In this document: positions 1-6,758 of the stretch, piece by piece
Position numbering within the stretch: the stretch's first letter is position 1
Layout: each line of letters opens with the position of its first letter
Source of the DNA: an uncultured Candidatus Thioglobus sp.
Lineage (GTDB): Bacteria > Pseudomonadota > Gammaproteobacteria > PS1 > Pseudothioglobaceae
DNA length: 35,119 nucleotides
Reading direction: 5' to 3'
NCBI GenBank assembly: GCA_900180385.1
Contig: FXLX01000017.1
Span: 1 to 35,119, forward strand
Program-made: the position numbers and the translations under genes
Notes under the pieces: generated by a model
Database searches by the model: none
What the model was told of the DNA's origin: nothing
The model's input: only the letters and a program-made list of their open reading frames with translations

Positions 1-50
1 GTGATGAGTTTTAATAGTTCTGGTGTAATGTTAAATGCTGTTAAATTCAT
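1..50 (-). CDS. 5' end of a possible Fic/DOC-family gene (partial)
   Basis: Reading the minus strand from an ATG at position 50 gives only 16 residues, MNLTAFNITPELLKLI, before the window edge. That opening resembles the N-terminus of Fic/DOC-family proteins (ITPE-L-LI). An AGG about nine bases upstream could be the ribosome binding site. The gene lies downstream of the integrase remnant on the same strand. With so few residues the family call is a guess; that an open frame with a start lies here is visible. Confidence 0.3.
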   Translation of the reverse strand, partial: MNLTAFNITPELLKLI

Positions 51-137
51 GTGGCCTGTTGATCGACTATCTAATAATATCTAATTATATCCAATTAATT
101 GAAAAAATGACCAATAATTATTAAATTACTGAGAATT

Positions 138-164
138 AAAGATAATAAAGATAATAAAGATAAA
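138..164. repeat. Short tandem repeat, 9-bp unit, about 3 copies
   Basis: AAAGATAAT occurs twice in tandem, followed by a third copy differing in the last base. It lies in the AT-rich gap just downstream of the integrase remnant stop codon. Function unknown; possibly simple polymerase slippage. Confidence 0.6.
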
Positions 165-169
165 TAATG

Positions 170-418
170 TTAACTCATCTGTATTTTTGGTGCAAATTTT
201 CGTACGTCATTTAGATGATCAGGTGACAGGTGAGAATACTTCAATGTCATTGCTAAAGTACTATGGCCTAGTGCTTTTTGCAGACTTAAAACATTACCAC
301 CATTCATAATAAAATGACTGGCAAAAGTGTGTCTCAATATATGAGTACTTTGACCTTTAATCTTTTTGATTTTTGATTTCTTATAGCACTTTATAAATGC
401 GTTAGTGCTTACCGACAA
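170..418 (-). pseudogene. C-terminal fragment of a P2-type phage integrase (tyrosine recombinase)
   Basis: About 82 residues remain, covering the second half of the catalytic domain: HILRHTFASHF (catalytic H-x-x-R box), LGHS (second His) and a nucleophile-like Tyr in LKYSHLSPDHL. The order and spacing (GG.-L.LQ..LGH...-MT..Y.H..PDHL) match P2/HP1-type integrases of about 330 residues. The N-terminal three quarters, with the first catalytic Arg, is missing because an IS3-family element abuts the frame at 420/421. The sequence on the other side of that element is not integrase, so this is not a simple insertion and the gene cannot be rebuilt. Without its DNA-binding half it should be inactive. 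Confidence 0.85.
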
Positions 419-484
419 TGGTGTAGTGGTCCGTTAATCTTGGACACATTTCAAGCCACTTTTTCCAATTCAGCCATCTTCTGC

Positions 485-510
485 ACCTCGCAAGGGGGTA
501 TTGAACAGAA
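485..510 (-). repeat. GC-rich hairpin repeat, copy A
   Basis: Minus strand reads TTCTGTTCAATACCCCCTTG then CGAGGT. It is 26 bp long, near-identical to copies B and C, with the 3' half of the stem altered. It lies where the transposase C-terminus is rearranged. Confidence 0.7.
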
Positions 511-843
511 AGCATAACTTCGTAATGATTTGCAAAGCTTTGACAAGCGATATACAGCGGTCCAGACGGATAATTTAATCGTTCAGTCTTGAGACTTCTA
601 AAGAAGCGCTCCATTACTGCGTTATCCCAGCAATTACCTTTTCTACTCATACTTTGAGTGATGTTGTTATTGCTGCAATAATCAATAAAGGCTTTAGATG
701 AATACTGAGCCCCTTGATCTGAATGGAACATTAAATTATCAGTGTTTGGGTTGTATCGATTAATGGCTCTATCCATTGCATCCTGAGCCAATTGAGAATT
801 AGGCTGTTTAGACAAAGCCCAACCAACAACTTGTCTTGAGGCC

Positions 844-869
844 TTCTGTTCAATACCCCCTTGAGGGGT
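844..869 (+). repeat. GC-rich hairpin repeat, copy B
   Basis: Reads TTCTGTTCAATACCCCCTTG then AGGGGT. ACCCC and GGGGT can pair around a CTTGA loop. It sits in frame exactly where the transposase lost the segment carrying its first catalytic aspartate. Confidence 0.75.
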
Positions 870-1211
870 GAACTCACGATCAAGTAGATTGTCGGCCCTT
901 TTATGTAGCTTGCCAGTATTGGGGATAATAATGACGTTTTTTAGGCCGTATGGCCTTAATATTGGCCTTGTTCATTAATGTCGTAGTTCGATGAATACCA
1001 ATTTGATGACCCTCACTGTTTAGTTGACGCTGTAAGCGCCTTCTACCGTAAGTGTATCCCGTCTCAAGAGAGATTTGTCTCATCGATTTAATGATGGCTT
1101 TGGTGTCATCATCCATTGGCTTATCTCTTGACTGGTAGTAATAACTACTACGAGCGTGATCAAATAAATCACAGAGTTCTTGTACATTGTATTGTTGACA
1201 AGCTTCGCCCT

Positions 1212-1237
1212 ACCCCTCAAGGGGGTATTAAACAGAA
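1212..1237 (-). repeat. GC-rich hairpin repeat, copy C
   Basis: Minus strand reads TTCTGTTTAATACCCCCTTG then AGGGGT: one base different from copy B. It lies at the point where most of orfA is missing. Confidence 0.75.
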
Positions 1238-1325
1238 TGTTCAACGCTAAACATTACGCGTTGCTTCCTGGTTTTTACTTGTGTCATTTATTGACCTCCT
1301 TATAGTTTGTATTACTCTTTACAGT

Positions 1326-1340
1326 ACCCCCTTAAGGGGT
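1326..1340 (+). repeat. GC-rich hairpin repeat, copy D (core only)
   Basis: ACCCCCTTAAGGGGT keeps the hairpin core, but the TTCTGTT flank is replaced by TTTACAG. It lies between the IS terminal repeat and the orfA ribosome binding site. Confidence 0.6.
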
Positions 1341-1381
1341 ATAAGGCTATCTTTGTGTCCAAGTTTGTCAGGCCACTACAC

Positions 1382-1488
1382 CTTGTTAAATGATAAACCA
1401 AGAAAAGTCCTGAGTTATAAAACGCCAAAAGCGATATTTGAATCAGGTATTATTAACCAACAGAAAGTTGCGCTTAGAATTTGAATTT
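1382..1488 (+). pseudogene. Right-end remnant of an IS30-family element
   Basis: The plus frame after the IS3 end reads LLNDKPRKVLSYKTPKAIF and ends VALRI-stop, which is the typical C-terminus of IS30 transposases (LN-RPRK-LGY-TP---F...VALQI). The last bases, 1464-1488, match as an inverted repeat the sequence at 34581-34605 upstream of the IS30 transposase at the window's other end (core AATTCA-AT----AAG-GCAA). The remaining ~900 bp of the element is missing, cut off by the IS3 element. The remnant points the same way as the right-hand copy. Confidence 0.8.
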
Positions 1489-1565
1489 AGGTAGTAATAA
1501 AAATCAAGCCAGAACAAGAACAACAAAAGTCAAACTCTAAAACGAAAACAACTCAAGATAAAATT

Positions 1566-1643
1566 ATGGAATTAGAAAATATGAGTATCAATAATTTAGA
1601 GCAACTAGATGAAGAATTAGCTAACGAACTATTGGCAAATTAA
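1566..1643 (+). CDS. Small acidic ORF, unknown
   Basis: Twenty-five residues, MELENMSINNLEQLDEELAN then ELLAN. The open frame extends upstream without a start for about 24 further codons of Lys/Gln-rich sequence back to a TAG, so this may be the tail of a truncated gene rather than a real small protein. No ribosome binding site is obvious. A strong hairpin starts at its stop codon, which would suit a gene end. Function not recognised. Confidence 0.25.
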   Translation: MELENMSINNLEQLDEELANELLAN

Positions 1644-1686
1644 ATGCCAAGAGAAGAGGCAGATCGGCTGACCTTCTTGGCATTTT
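1642..1686. terminator. Stem-loop terminator between the IS debris and the polysaccharide operon
   Basis: A perfect 11-bp inverted repeat, AAATGCCAAGA and TCTTGGCATTT, encloses a 22-nt loop that can form an inner stem (AGGCAG with CTG-A-CCT). It lies six bases past the last stop codon of the minus-strand operon and is followed on that strand by ATTTAATTTG; on the plus strand by TTTTG. It probably works in both directions, ending the ~31-kb operon and any transcript leaving the IS region. Confidence 0.7.
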
Positions 1687-1691
1687 GACAA

Positions 1692-3632
1692 CTAGCTATC
1701 AGTAGTTAACTGCTCGTTATATAACAAGTCTGATATCTCACACTGCGGCTTAAATCCAGGCACAAGCTTAATCAATAACTCGCGTAATTTTTCTTGATTG
1801 CACTTATCAATCGCACTACTCAAGCCGTTTAATATTGGCTCCAGCTCATCCCAAGCGATCATATCTTCTTGTGCACGCATAATCAGTGGATTATCCGTAT
1901 CACTAACGTTATCACCAATTAACAACTCTTCATAAAGCTTTTCACCAGGCCTTAGGCCGGTGTATTTAATCTCTATATCACCATCAGGGTGTGATTCATC
2001 TTTTACTTCTAGCCCGCTAAGCCTAATCATCTTCTGAGCCAAATCAACAATACGTATCGGCTTGCCCATGTCAAGCACAAATACATCACCACCTGTACCC
2101 ATAGCGCCTGCCTGAATCACAAGCTCTACCGACTCAGGTATGGTCATAAAATAACGAATGATATTTTTATCAGTAACGGTTACTGGACCACCGGCTTCAA
2201 TCTGTTGCTTAAACAAAGGAATCACAGAGCCACTAGAGCCTAGTACATTACCAAAACGCACCATGGTAAATTTTGTTCCACTTTGCTTAACAGATAACGC
2301 TTGCAACACCAGCTCAGCACTACGCTTAGTTGCACCCATGGTGTTGGTTGGGCGCACTGCTTTATCAGTTGATATCAACACAAAAGTCTCTACACCAAAA
2401 TCAATCGCTACTTGTGCACAGTTAAGCGTACCAAAGATATTATTGTCAACCCCTTCAGTATTATTAAACTCCACCATAGGCACATGCTTATAAGCCGCTG
2501 CATGATAAATAGTATCCACACCAAAACGTTTAAACACATTACTTAATCGAGTCTTATTATTAACACTACCCAGTATTGGGTAAATATCAATCGAATGAAT
2601 GCCAATATTAGACAACTCTTTTTCAATGGTATAGAGTGCTAACTCACTCATCTCATACAAGATAAGCGCTTTAGGTTTTAAAAATAAGATTTGCCGACAA
2701 AGCTCCGAACCAATAGAGCCACCTGCACCAGTAACCATCACCACCTTGTTGGTAATATTTTTACCCAATAAAGATTTATTAGCTTCTACCGTGTCACGCC
2801 CTAATAAGTCTTTAATATTCACTTCACGTAAATCACCAATACTTACCTTACCTTCAGCAAGTTCTGCCACACCAGGCAACATTCGAACCAATACAGGTTG
2901 CGGCTCTAATACATTAATAATATCTAGTCGCTTAGTACGTGAAGCAGATGGCATAGCAATTAACACCTCATCAACCTTAAGCTTAGTAATAACGCCAGCA
3001 ATGTTATCTACAGAATAAACACCCAAACCTACAATTTGATTACCTTGCAGTTCATTCAAATCATCAATAAAGCCAACAGGATTATATTCAGAAGAGTGTG
3101 CTAATGCACTAACCAGCTGAATACCAGCATCACCCGCACCATACACCAAAACCCGTTTTTTACCGTCGTCGCTCTTGCTCTTGCCGTTGATCTTCCATTT
3201 AAAATTCAACATTGAAAATTCAACATTGTTGCTAAGCGCAACGCGCGCAGCAACGCGCACCCCGCCAATAGCCAATAAAGACAAAACCCAATTAATTAAT
3301 ATAACAGAACGAGGAATACCATCAATAGCAACCATAAAGCCAATAACGCCCCACACTAATGCATACAGCGATACCGCTTGCACAATAGCCCATAAAGCCT
3401 TAAAGCCAATATAACGAATAACTGCACGATACAAGCCAAATCGAACGAAAATAATACTAGCAACAATTGGCGCACCAAATATTACCCAAATCAAATCACT
3501 TTGTGGAAAATACCAATACCCCAGACGAATTGAGAATGATGCCAATAGTATTGACACCAAAAACACAGAGTCAACAAGCAACATGATTAACTGCTTATTA
3601 ATTCTTGAAAGTTTTATTATTCTGTTTATCAT
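1692..3632 (-). CDS. wbpM: WbpM/FlaA1-type membrane UDP-HexNAc 4,6-dehydratase
   Basis: 646 residues, full length for the WbpM/PglF/CapD group. The first ~135 residues form about four membrane helices. A first Rossmann region follows at ~157 (VLVYGAGDAG), then the SDR catalytic domain from ~300 (TGAGGSIGS; AAAYKHVPMVE; STDKAVRPTNTMGATKR, in which the family's Met-x3-Lys replaces the usual Tyr-x3-Lys). Members dehydrate UDP-GlcNAc at C4/C6 without C5 inversion, giving UDP-2-acetamido-2,6-dideoxy-4-keto-glucose at the inner membrane. With the SDR enzyme at 7303 and the transferase at 6759 this gives QuiNAc or D-FucNAc. Last gene of the operon, separated from its partners by a 3-kb insert. The linker carries an odd 14-bp tandem duplication. 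Confidence 0.93.
   Translation of the reverse strand: MINRIIKLSRINKQLIMLLVDSVFLVSILLASFSIRLGYWYFPQSDLIWVIFGAPIVASIIFVRFGLYRAVIRYIGFKALWAIVQAVSLYALVWGVIGFMVAIDGIPRSVILINWVLSLLAIGGVRVAARVALSNNVEFSMLNFKWKINGKSKSDDGKKRVLVYGAGDAGIQLVSALAHSSEYNPVGFIDDLNELQGNQIVGLGVYSVDNIAGVITKLKVDEVLIAMPSASRTKRLDIINVLEPQPVLVRMLPGVAELAEGKVSIGDLREVNIKDLLGRDTVEANKSLLGKNITNKVVMVTGAGGSIGSELCRQILFLKPKALILYEMSELALYTIEKELSNIGIHSIDIYPILGSVNNKTRLSNVFKRFGVDTIYHAAAYKHVPMVEFNNTEGVDNNIFGTLNCAQVAIDFGVETFVLISTDKAVRPTNTMGATKRSAELVLQALSVKQSGTKFTMVRFGNVLGSSGSVIPLFKQQIEAGGPVTVTDKNIIRYFMTIPESVELVIQAGAMGTGGDVFVLDMGKPIRIVDLAQKMIRLSGLEVKDESHPDGDIEIKYTGLRPGEKLYEELLIGDNVSDTDNPLIMRAQEDMIAWDELEPILNGLSSAIDKCNQEKLRELLIKLVPGFKPQCEISDLLYNEQLTTDS
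3201..3228. repeat. Perfect 14-bp tandem duplication inside wbpM
   Basis: AAAATTCAACATTG occurs twice back to back in the linker between the membrane helices and the first Rossmann region. Fourteen is not a multiple of three, yet the frame is open through it, so a compensating change must lie nearby. A GC-rich CGCAACGCGC-type stretch follows directly. Confidence 0.7.
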
Positions 3633-3861
3633 TACTATCTAATTCTTATTAATCATATGAGTTAAAAACCACTTTTTCTAAAAAATATCTTTATTAAATT
3701 GAGCCAAGCTCTGACTTATAAAGAGTTGCGCTTCAATTCATCTGCATTACTGAGTAAATCAACAAGCTGAGGATTGAAGAATTATTGTAAAGCCCTTCAA
3801 GATAATAACTGTCTTTACCAGTCAGTCTTGCAATCTCTATTGTCGGCATGGTTTTGACAGC
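3633..3861 (-). other. Gap with a possible decayed small ORF
   Basis: A minus-strand ATG at 3849, ten bases after the ParE-like toxin stop, opens 38 codons beginning MPTIEIARLTGKDSYYLEGL and ending at 3733. Shifting frame near the middle extends it as NPQLVDLLSNADELKRNSL to a TAA at 3716-3718. This looks like one small gene of about 45 residues broken by a frameshift, perhaps a former third member of the toxin-antitoxin operon. Family not recognised. The rest of the gap is AT-rich and probably contains the wbpM promoter, but I cannot place it. Confidence 0.3.
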
Positions 3862-4149
3862 TTAACTATTTCGTTCATTTTCCTTATCATGCCACAACCT
3901 CAATATAAAGATATCATCATTCACTACAAGATATCGAACAGTGTAATGACCAATAAACAAATCTCTTATCTCGCTGGAATTTACCATACTGACAATCTTA
4001 ATCCCAATAGATGGAAATTCGCACAATTTATTTACCTCTTGCTTTAGCTCGCTTACAATTCTATTGGCAGCAGATAGACTTTTATTGGCAATAAATTTTC
4101 GTAATCGATCCAGATCTTGTACAGACTCTAGCGTGTAATGAATTGTCAT
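3862..4149 (-). CDS. ParE/RelE-family toxin
   Basis: 95 residues, usual size for the RelE/ParE superfamily. Features: N-terminal helix pair (ESVQDLDRLRKFIANKS), the central FPSIG turn, then strands IRDLFIGHYTVRYLVVND and FILRLWHDKEN. Relatives poison DNA gyrase (ParE) or cleave ribosome-bound mRNA (RelE); the sequence does not decide, though the FPSIG--I and YLV pattern favours ParE. The start overlaps the antitoxin stop by 4 bp (ATGA), typical of translational coupling. Part of the accessory insert within the polysaccharide locus. Confidence 0.85.
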   Translation of the reverse strand: MTIHYTLESVQDLDRLRKFIANKSLSAANRIVSELKQEVNKLCEFPSIGIKIVSMVNSSEIRDLFIGHYTVRYLVVNDDIFILRLWHDKENERNS

Positions 4150-4412
4150 ATAGTTGGAGTTGGCAATTCATCGTCACCTCCCCAGCTATCCATCCATTTT
4201 TCAACAACGCCCGCATCAATAAGTCTACCATTTTTAACAGAATCTAATGCCTCAAGCGTATCTTCCCATCGATCGCGTTCCATTGCTTGACGTGCAACAA
4301 ACTCTTCAACTGCCCGATTGATAATATAGTTTTTACTTCTATCTAATTTTTTAGTTAGGTCTGCAAGTGGCTTTTCAATCTCTGAATTTAAACGAATACT
4401 AGTAACACCCAT
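4146..4412 (-). CDS. Ribbon-helix-helix antitoxin (CopG/ParD type)
   Basis: 88 residues. The N-terminus has the ribbon-helix-helix pattern: strand TSIRLNSEIEKPLADL, then DRSKNYIINRAVEEFVARQ as the helix-turn-helix pair. The acidic, Trp-containing C-terminal tail (KWMDSWGGDDELP) is the probable toxin-binding part. It should neutralise the adjacent ParE-like toxin and repress the pair. An AAAGG lies about eight bases before the ATG. The palindrome at 4432-4454 directly upstream is a likely binding site. Confidence 0.85.
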   Translation of the reverse strand: MGVTSIRLNSEIEKPLADLTKKLDRSKNYIINRAVEEFVARQAMERDRWEDTLEALDSVKNGRLIDAGVVEKWMDSWGGDDELPTPTI

Positions 4413-4431
4413 AATAAAGCCTTTGTAGTTA

Positions 4432-4454
4432 TTTGTATTACATTATATTACAAA
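4432..4454 (-). promoter_or_regulatory. Promoter/operator of the ParD/ParE-type pair
   Basis: A 23-bp imperfect palindrome has TTTGTA and TACAAA arms 11 bp apart. On the minus strand it contains TATAAT, a good -10 box, about 30 bases before the antitoxin ATG. Ribbon-helix-helix antitoxins normally bind such sites and repress their own operon. No convincing -35 is seen. Confidence 0.5.
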
Positions 4455-4609
4455 CAGCAGCTAATTAGAAATCTATTACCTAGAAAATTAGAAAGTTTAG
4501 TTAGCTGATATAGCTTGTTTCATTGACGATAAGGGCATTTATCGAAAGTTAGTTCGTTTCGTAAAAAAGACAAAAATTATAAGTTTGAAATTTTGCACAT
4601 CTAGTTATA

Positions 4610-5428
4610 ATGAGTCAATATTGCAATTATAACCTTAAAATTATGACGAATAATACCAACTATATTGGCGGCCCAAAATCCGCTGAAACCAAGGCTATAT
4701 CTAGTCGCAACTCAACCACTCATGGCCTCACCGCAAGGCGCTGGACTAATGATAATGAACAGGAATTATTCGATACGACTGTTAAAGCACTTATAGTTAA
4801 TTTTGAACCAGAAACTTATATTGAAAAAATGCTTATCACTAAAATGGCGGAGTGCTCTGTGAGGCTATTGCGCATTCAAAATATTGAGAGCTCTATGTTT
4901 GACCTTGCCAATAGTGAGGCTGAACATCCTAATGAAATTGTTAAAAGTCTAAATAATGGTGACATAAGCTCAAAATTAGTGAAATCTATTCGTTCAGCCC
5001 ACCTCAACAAACCTCTGTCCAATGATAAACTTATAACCTACAAAATCAGTATTATCAATGAAATTTCTTCTCATAATATAGATGATATTAAAAATTGGAA
5101 TTACATTGATAAACACATGCCTTTAACAACGATTTATATTGTTAATAAAAGTGCTGAAGAAAATAAGAATTTATATACCTTTATATTTGAAGAAAGTGAT
5201 GATTCGGTTGATTTAAATATGAAAGTATTTTTTGTAAATGCAGATGACCTTATGGATGATGAGACCTCAGAAGATTTAAACTTTAATAAAGATGTTAGTG
5301 AATTAGAGTCTGATTTATTACAAAAATACCTTAGAAAACTTATTATGGATTTTGATAATGATATAAAAATACAGTCAATAATTAATAATCTAGAAGACAG
5401 ATCCAAGCAAGTCAAAAATGTTGCCTGA
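4610..5428 (+). CDS. 'GPK-xx-HGL' family protein, unknown function
   Basis: 272 residues. Near the N-terminus GGPKSAETKAISSRNSTTHGL matches the opening of a widespread uncharacterised family (GPKT-EGKA-SS-NA-KHGL), followed by a helical segment (YIEKMLITKMAECSVRLLR) that corresponds to the family's E-L-----AWRL-R region. Residues ~140-250 are acidic, AT-rich and unlike anything I recognise. No membrane segment or signal peptide. ATG at 4643 (MTNNTNYIGG) may be the true start, since family members begin close to this motif and no ribosome binding site supports 4610. The family's C-terminal RYE---R-F--L--LQ-R motif is absent here but present in the overlapping ORF at 5418. Confidence 0.6.
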   Translation: MSQYCNYNLKIMTNNTNYIGGPKSAETKAISSRNSTTHGLTARRWTNDNEQELFDTTVKALIVNFEPETYIEKMLITKMAECSVRLLRIQNIESSMFDLANSEAEHPNEIVKSLNNGDISSKLVKSIRSAHLNKPLSNDKLITYKISIINEISSHNIDDIKNWNYIDKHMPLTTIYIVNKSAEENKNLYTFIFEESDDSVDLNMKVFFVNADDLMDDETSEDLNFNKDVSELESDLLQKYLRKLIMDFDNDIKIQSIINNLEDRSKQVKNVA

Positions 5429-5537
5429 TACTCAAAAACTAGGTCTAATTCAACGCTATCGAACTGCAGACGAACGATTGTTTTCTAAATCTTTTAGAGA
5501 ATTGATTGCAATACAGGATAGACGAAAAAATATATAA
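5418..5537 (+). CDS. Overlapping small ORF: C-terminal module of the HGL-family gene
   Basis: 39 residues in the +1 frame relative to the upstream gene, overlapping it by 11 bp. It contains LIQRYRTADERLFSKSFREL and ends IAIQDRRKNI, which resembles the C-terminal motif that closes HGL-family proteins (L-RYE---R-FYRAL-EL--LQ--R). Either a frameshift has split the gene, or this is a separate coupled ORF starting at the ATG in AAAAATG. It stops one base before the converging XRE gene ends. Confidence 0.5.
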   Translation: MLPDTQKLGLIQRYRTADERLFSKSFRELIAIQDRRKNI

Positions 5538-5777
5538 CTAATATTTTTGATCTAGTGATACACCTGGGCTCTTAACAGGATCTCCAGAAAATACTATTCC
5601 CGCTTCTTCCAGGCAGTCTTTAATAGCCTTAAGAACAAATGTGTTTGCATTAGGTATTCCTTCTTGCGCTTCGTACCTTCTTAGCGTGGCAACACCAACA
5701 CCACTCTTGTCGGCCAAGTCTTGACCTTTCCAGCCAAGGAGCGCACGTGCAGCTTTAATTTGTCTAGATGAAATCAT
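5538..5777 (-). CDS. XRE-family helix-turn-helix repressor
   Basis: 79 residues, essentially one lambda-type HTH: QIKAARALLGWKGQDLADKS (helices 1-2), GVGVATLRRYEAQEG (recognition helix), then LKAIKDCLEEAGIVFSG. This compact single-domain form is common next to integrases of mobile islands. It is divergent from the tyrosine recombinase at 5823, with 45 bp between the start codons, and the gap contains a 30-bp palindrome covering the integrase start. It probably represses the integrase and itself. As there is no toxin-like partner, antitoxin function is less likely. Confidence 0.85.
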   Translation of the reverse strand: MISSRQIKAARALLGWKGQDLADKSGVGVATLRRYEAQEGIPNANTFVLKAIKDCLEEAGIVFSGDPVKSPGVSLDQKY

Positions 5778-5794
5778 ATAAATAATATATAATG

Positions 5795-5824
5795 ATGTTT
5801 AATATATCAATTAATATTAAACAT
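5795..5824. promoter_or_regulatory. 30-bp operator-like palindrome over the integrase start
   Basis: Perfect 11-bp arms, ATGTTTAATAT and ATATTAAACAT, lie eight bases apart. The right arm overlaps the first bases of the integrase ATG (5823), and the left arm is 17 bases before the XRE gene's start. No ribosome binding site fits between the palindrome and the integrase ATG, so the integrase message may be nearly leaderless. Best candidate binding site of the XRE protein. Confidence 0.6.
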
Positions 5825-6713
5825 GAAAAAAATAACTCGCCTCATTAATTCTTTAGAAGGCGCTTATGCGCCTAATACAGTTAGATCTTACAGATCAGAT
5901 TATATGCATTATTCCAACTGGTGTCATAAATATCAATACGATCCTTTTAATATTCATGAAGATAAATTTGCAGACTACATTCTACAAATGGGTGAAAGCC
6001 TAACTGTTGCAACCATTCAAAGGCGAGTAGCCAGCCTTAGTAGTATATTCAATCTCACTAAAAGCACCAATCCCACAAAAGCACCTGTAATAATTCTAAC
6101 CATCAAAAAACTTCGAAGAAAATTTGGAAAACCTCAAAAACAAGCAACACCTCTAACTTACGACATTCTGACAAAACTAAAAAATGTTTGTTCTGATGAT
6201 ATAGCTGGTCTCAGAAATAGACTACTATTACAACTCGGTTATGAAACCATGCGCTGTCGATCAGAAATTTGTCAATTTAAATTTGAAGACTTATAGCATC
6301 ATGACAATCATAAACATGCGCTCCTACTGAGACACTCTAAAACTAATCAATACAACCAAGGGAAAATAATTCCAATATCTAATGAGCTATCTGAGATGAT
6401 CTTAATCTGGTCGCTGGCAATAGATCAAGATAGAGGCTATATCCTTAGAAGCTTCAAACGAAATCTATCTACTAATCCGTCTCTCACACCCGCATCAATT
6501 AATCATATTTTAAAAGACCTTCAAAAGCAAGCTGGACTGAATCAAATTGGTGAATTATCTGGTCACTCATTTAGAGTAGGAGCTGCGCTTGACCTGTTAG
6601 ACAAAAATATTCCCTTAGAGAAAATTATGCTTAGAGGTGGTTGGAAATCAGAAACTAGCGCTATGAGATATCTTCAAAGTTGGAATGATAGTAACTGGTT
6701 GCTTGTTAATTGA
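5823..6713 (+). pseudogene. Tyrosine recombinase interrupted by one in-frame amber codon
   Basis: The frame runs 297 codons with a single TAG at 6294-6296; nothing else is broken. The N-terminal SAM-like core-binding domain is clear (LEGAYAPNTVRSYRSDYMHY, ending VATIQRRVASLSSI). The catalytic residues are complete across the stop: first Arg in TMRCRSEICQF, Lys in LLRHSKTNQ, H-x-x-R in LSGHSFRVG, Trp in GGWKSE and Tyr in AMRYLQSW. It should excise and integrate the accessory island if the codon were sense or suppressed. Divergent from and probably controlled by the XRE gene. Most simply a recent nonsense mutation. Confidence 0.88.
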
Positions 6714-6758
6714 CTACAGAAAAATCGATAATCTAATTTAACACAGCCACCGCCTTTA

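Larger units (their letters stand above)
451..1287 (-). pseudogene. IS3-family transposase OrfA/OrfB, broken
   Basis: An ATG at 1287 follows AGGAGG and opens a short OrfA stub that stops after about 19 codons at a hairpin motif. OrfB resumes near 1200 (QYNVQELCDLFDHARSSYY, then the HTH_21 segment SLETGYTYGRRRLQRQL). A four-C run near 925 adds one base compared with the expected YYPNTGKLHKRAD and shifts the frame. At 844-869 the segment that should carry the first catalytic Asp is replaced by a short stretch from the hairpin motif. The second Asp (FHSDQGAQY) and the Glu (NAVMERFFRSLKTE) remain. The C-terminus reappears as QKMAELEKVA with a TGA at 451-453. Inactive. Confidence 0.85.
421..1381 (-). 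mobile_element. Degenerate IS3-family insertion sequence, 961 bp
   Basis: Terminal inverted repeats of 27 bp lie at 421-447 and 1355-1381; they begin GTGTAGTGG and end CTTGGACAC, with 22 of 27 matching positions. Between them is a decayed orfA/orfB transposase on the minus strand. At 961 bp it is shorter than the usual 1.2-1.5 kb. Four copies of a GC-rich hairpin motif (485-510, 844-869, 1212-1237, 1326-1340) lie at points where sequence was lost or gained. I see no target-site duplication. The left flank is integrase and the right flank is IS30, which suggests recombination after insertion. Confidence 0.88.

Noticed and set aside
138..164. CRISPR-like repeats
   Set aside because: Units of nine bases are in direct tandem without spacers; this is a simple repeat. 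No CRISPR array or cas gene is seen anywhere in the window.
420..1383. Target-site duplication for the IS3 element
   Set aside because: I compared the bases flanking both terminal repeats (ACAAT before, TTGTT after) and found no matching 3-5 bp direct repeat.
2158..3414. Plus-strand ORFs of 79-111 codons within wbpM
   Set aside because: They are opposite-strand shadows of a clear 646-residue gene, with low-complexity translations lacking any family motif.
4610..5428. A phage or plasmid replication protein in place of the HGL-family gene
   Set aside because: No replication, helicase or nuclease motif is visible; only the HGL-type N-terminal pattern is recognisable.
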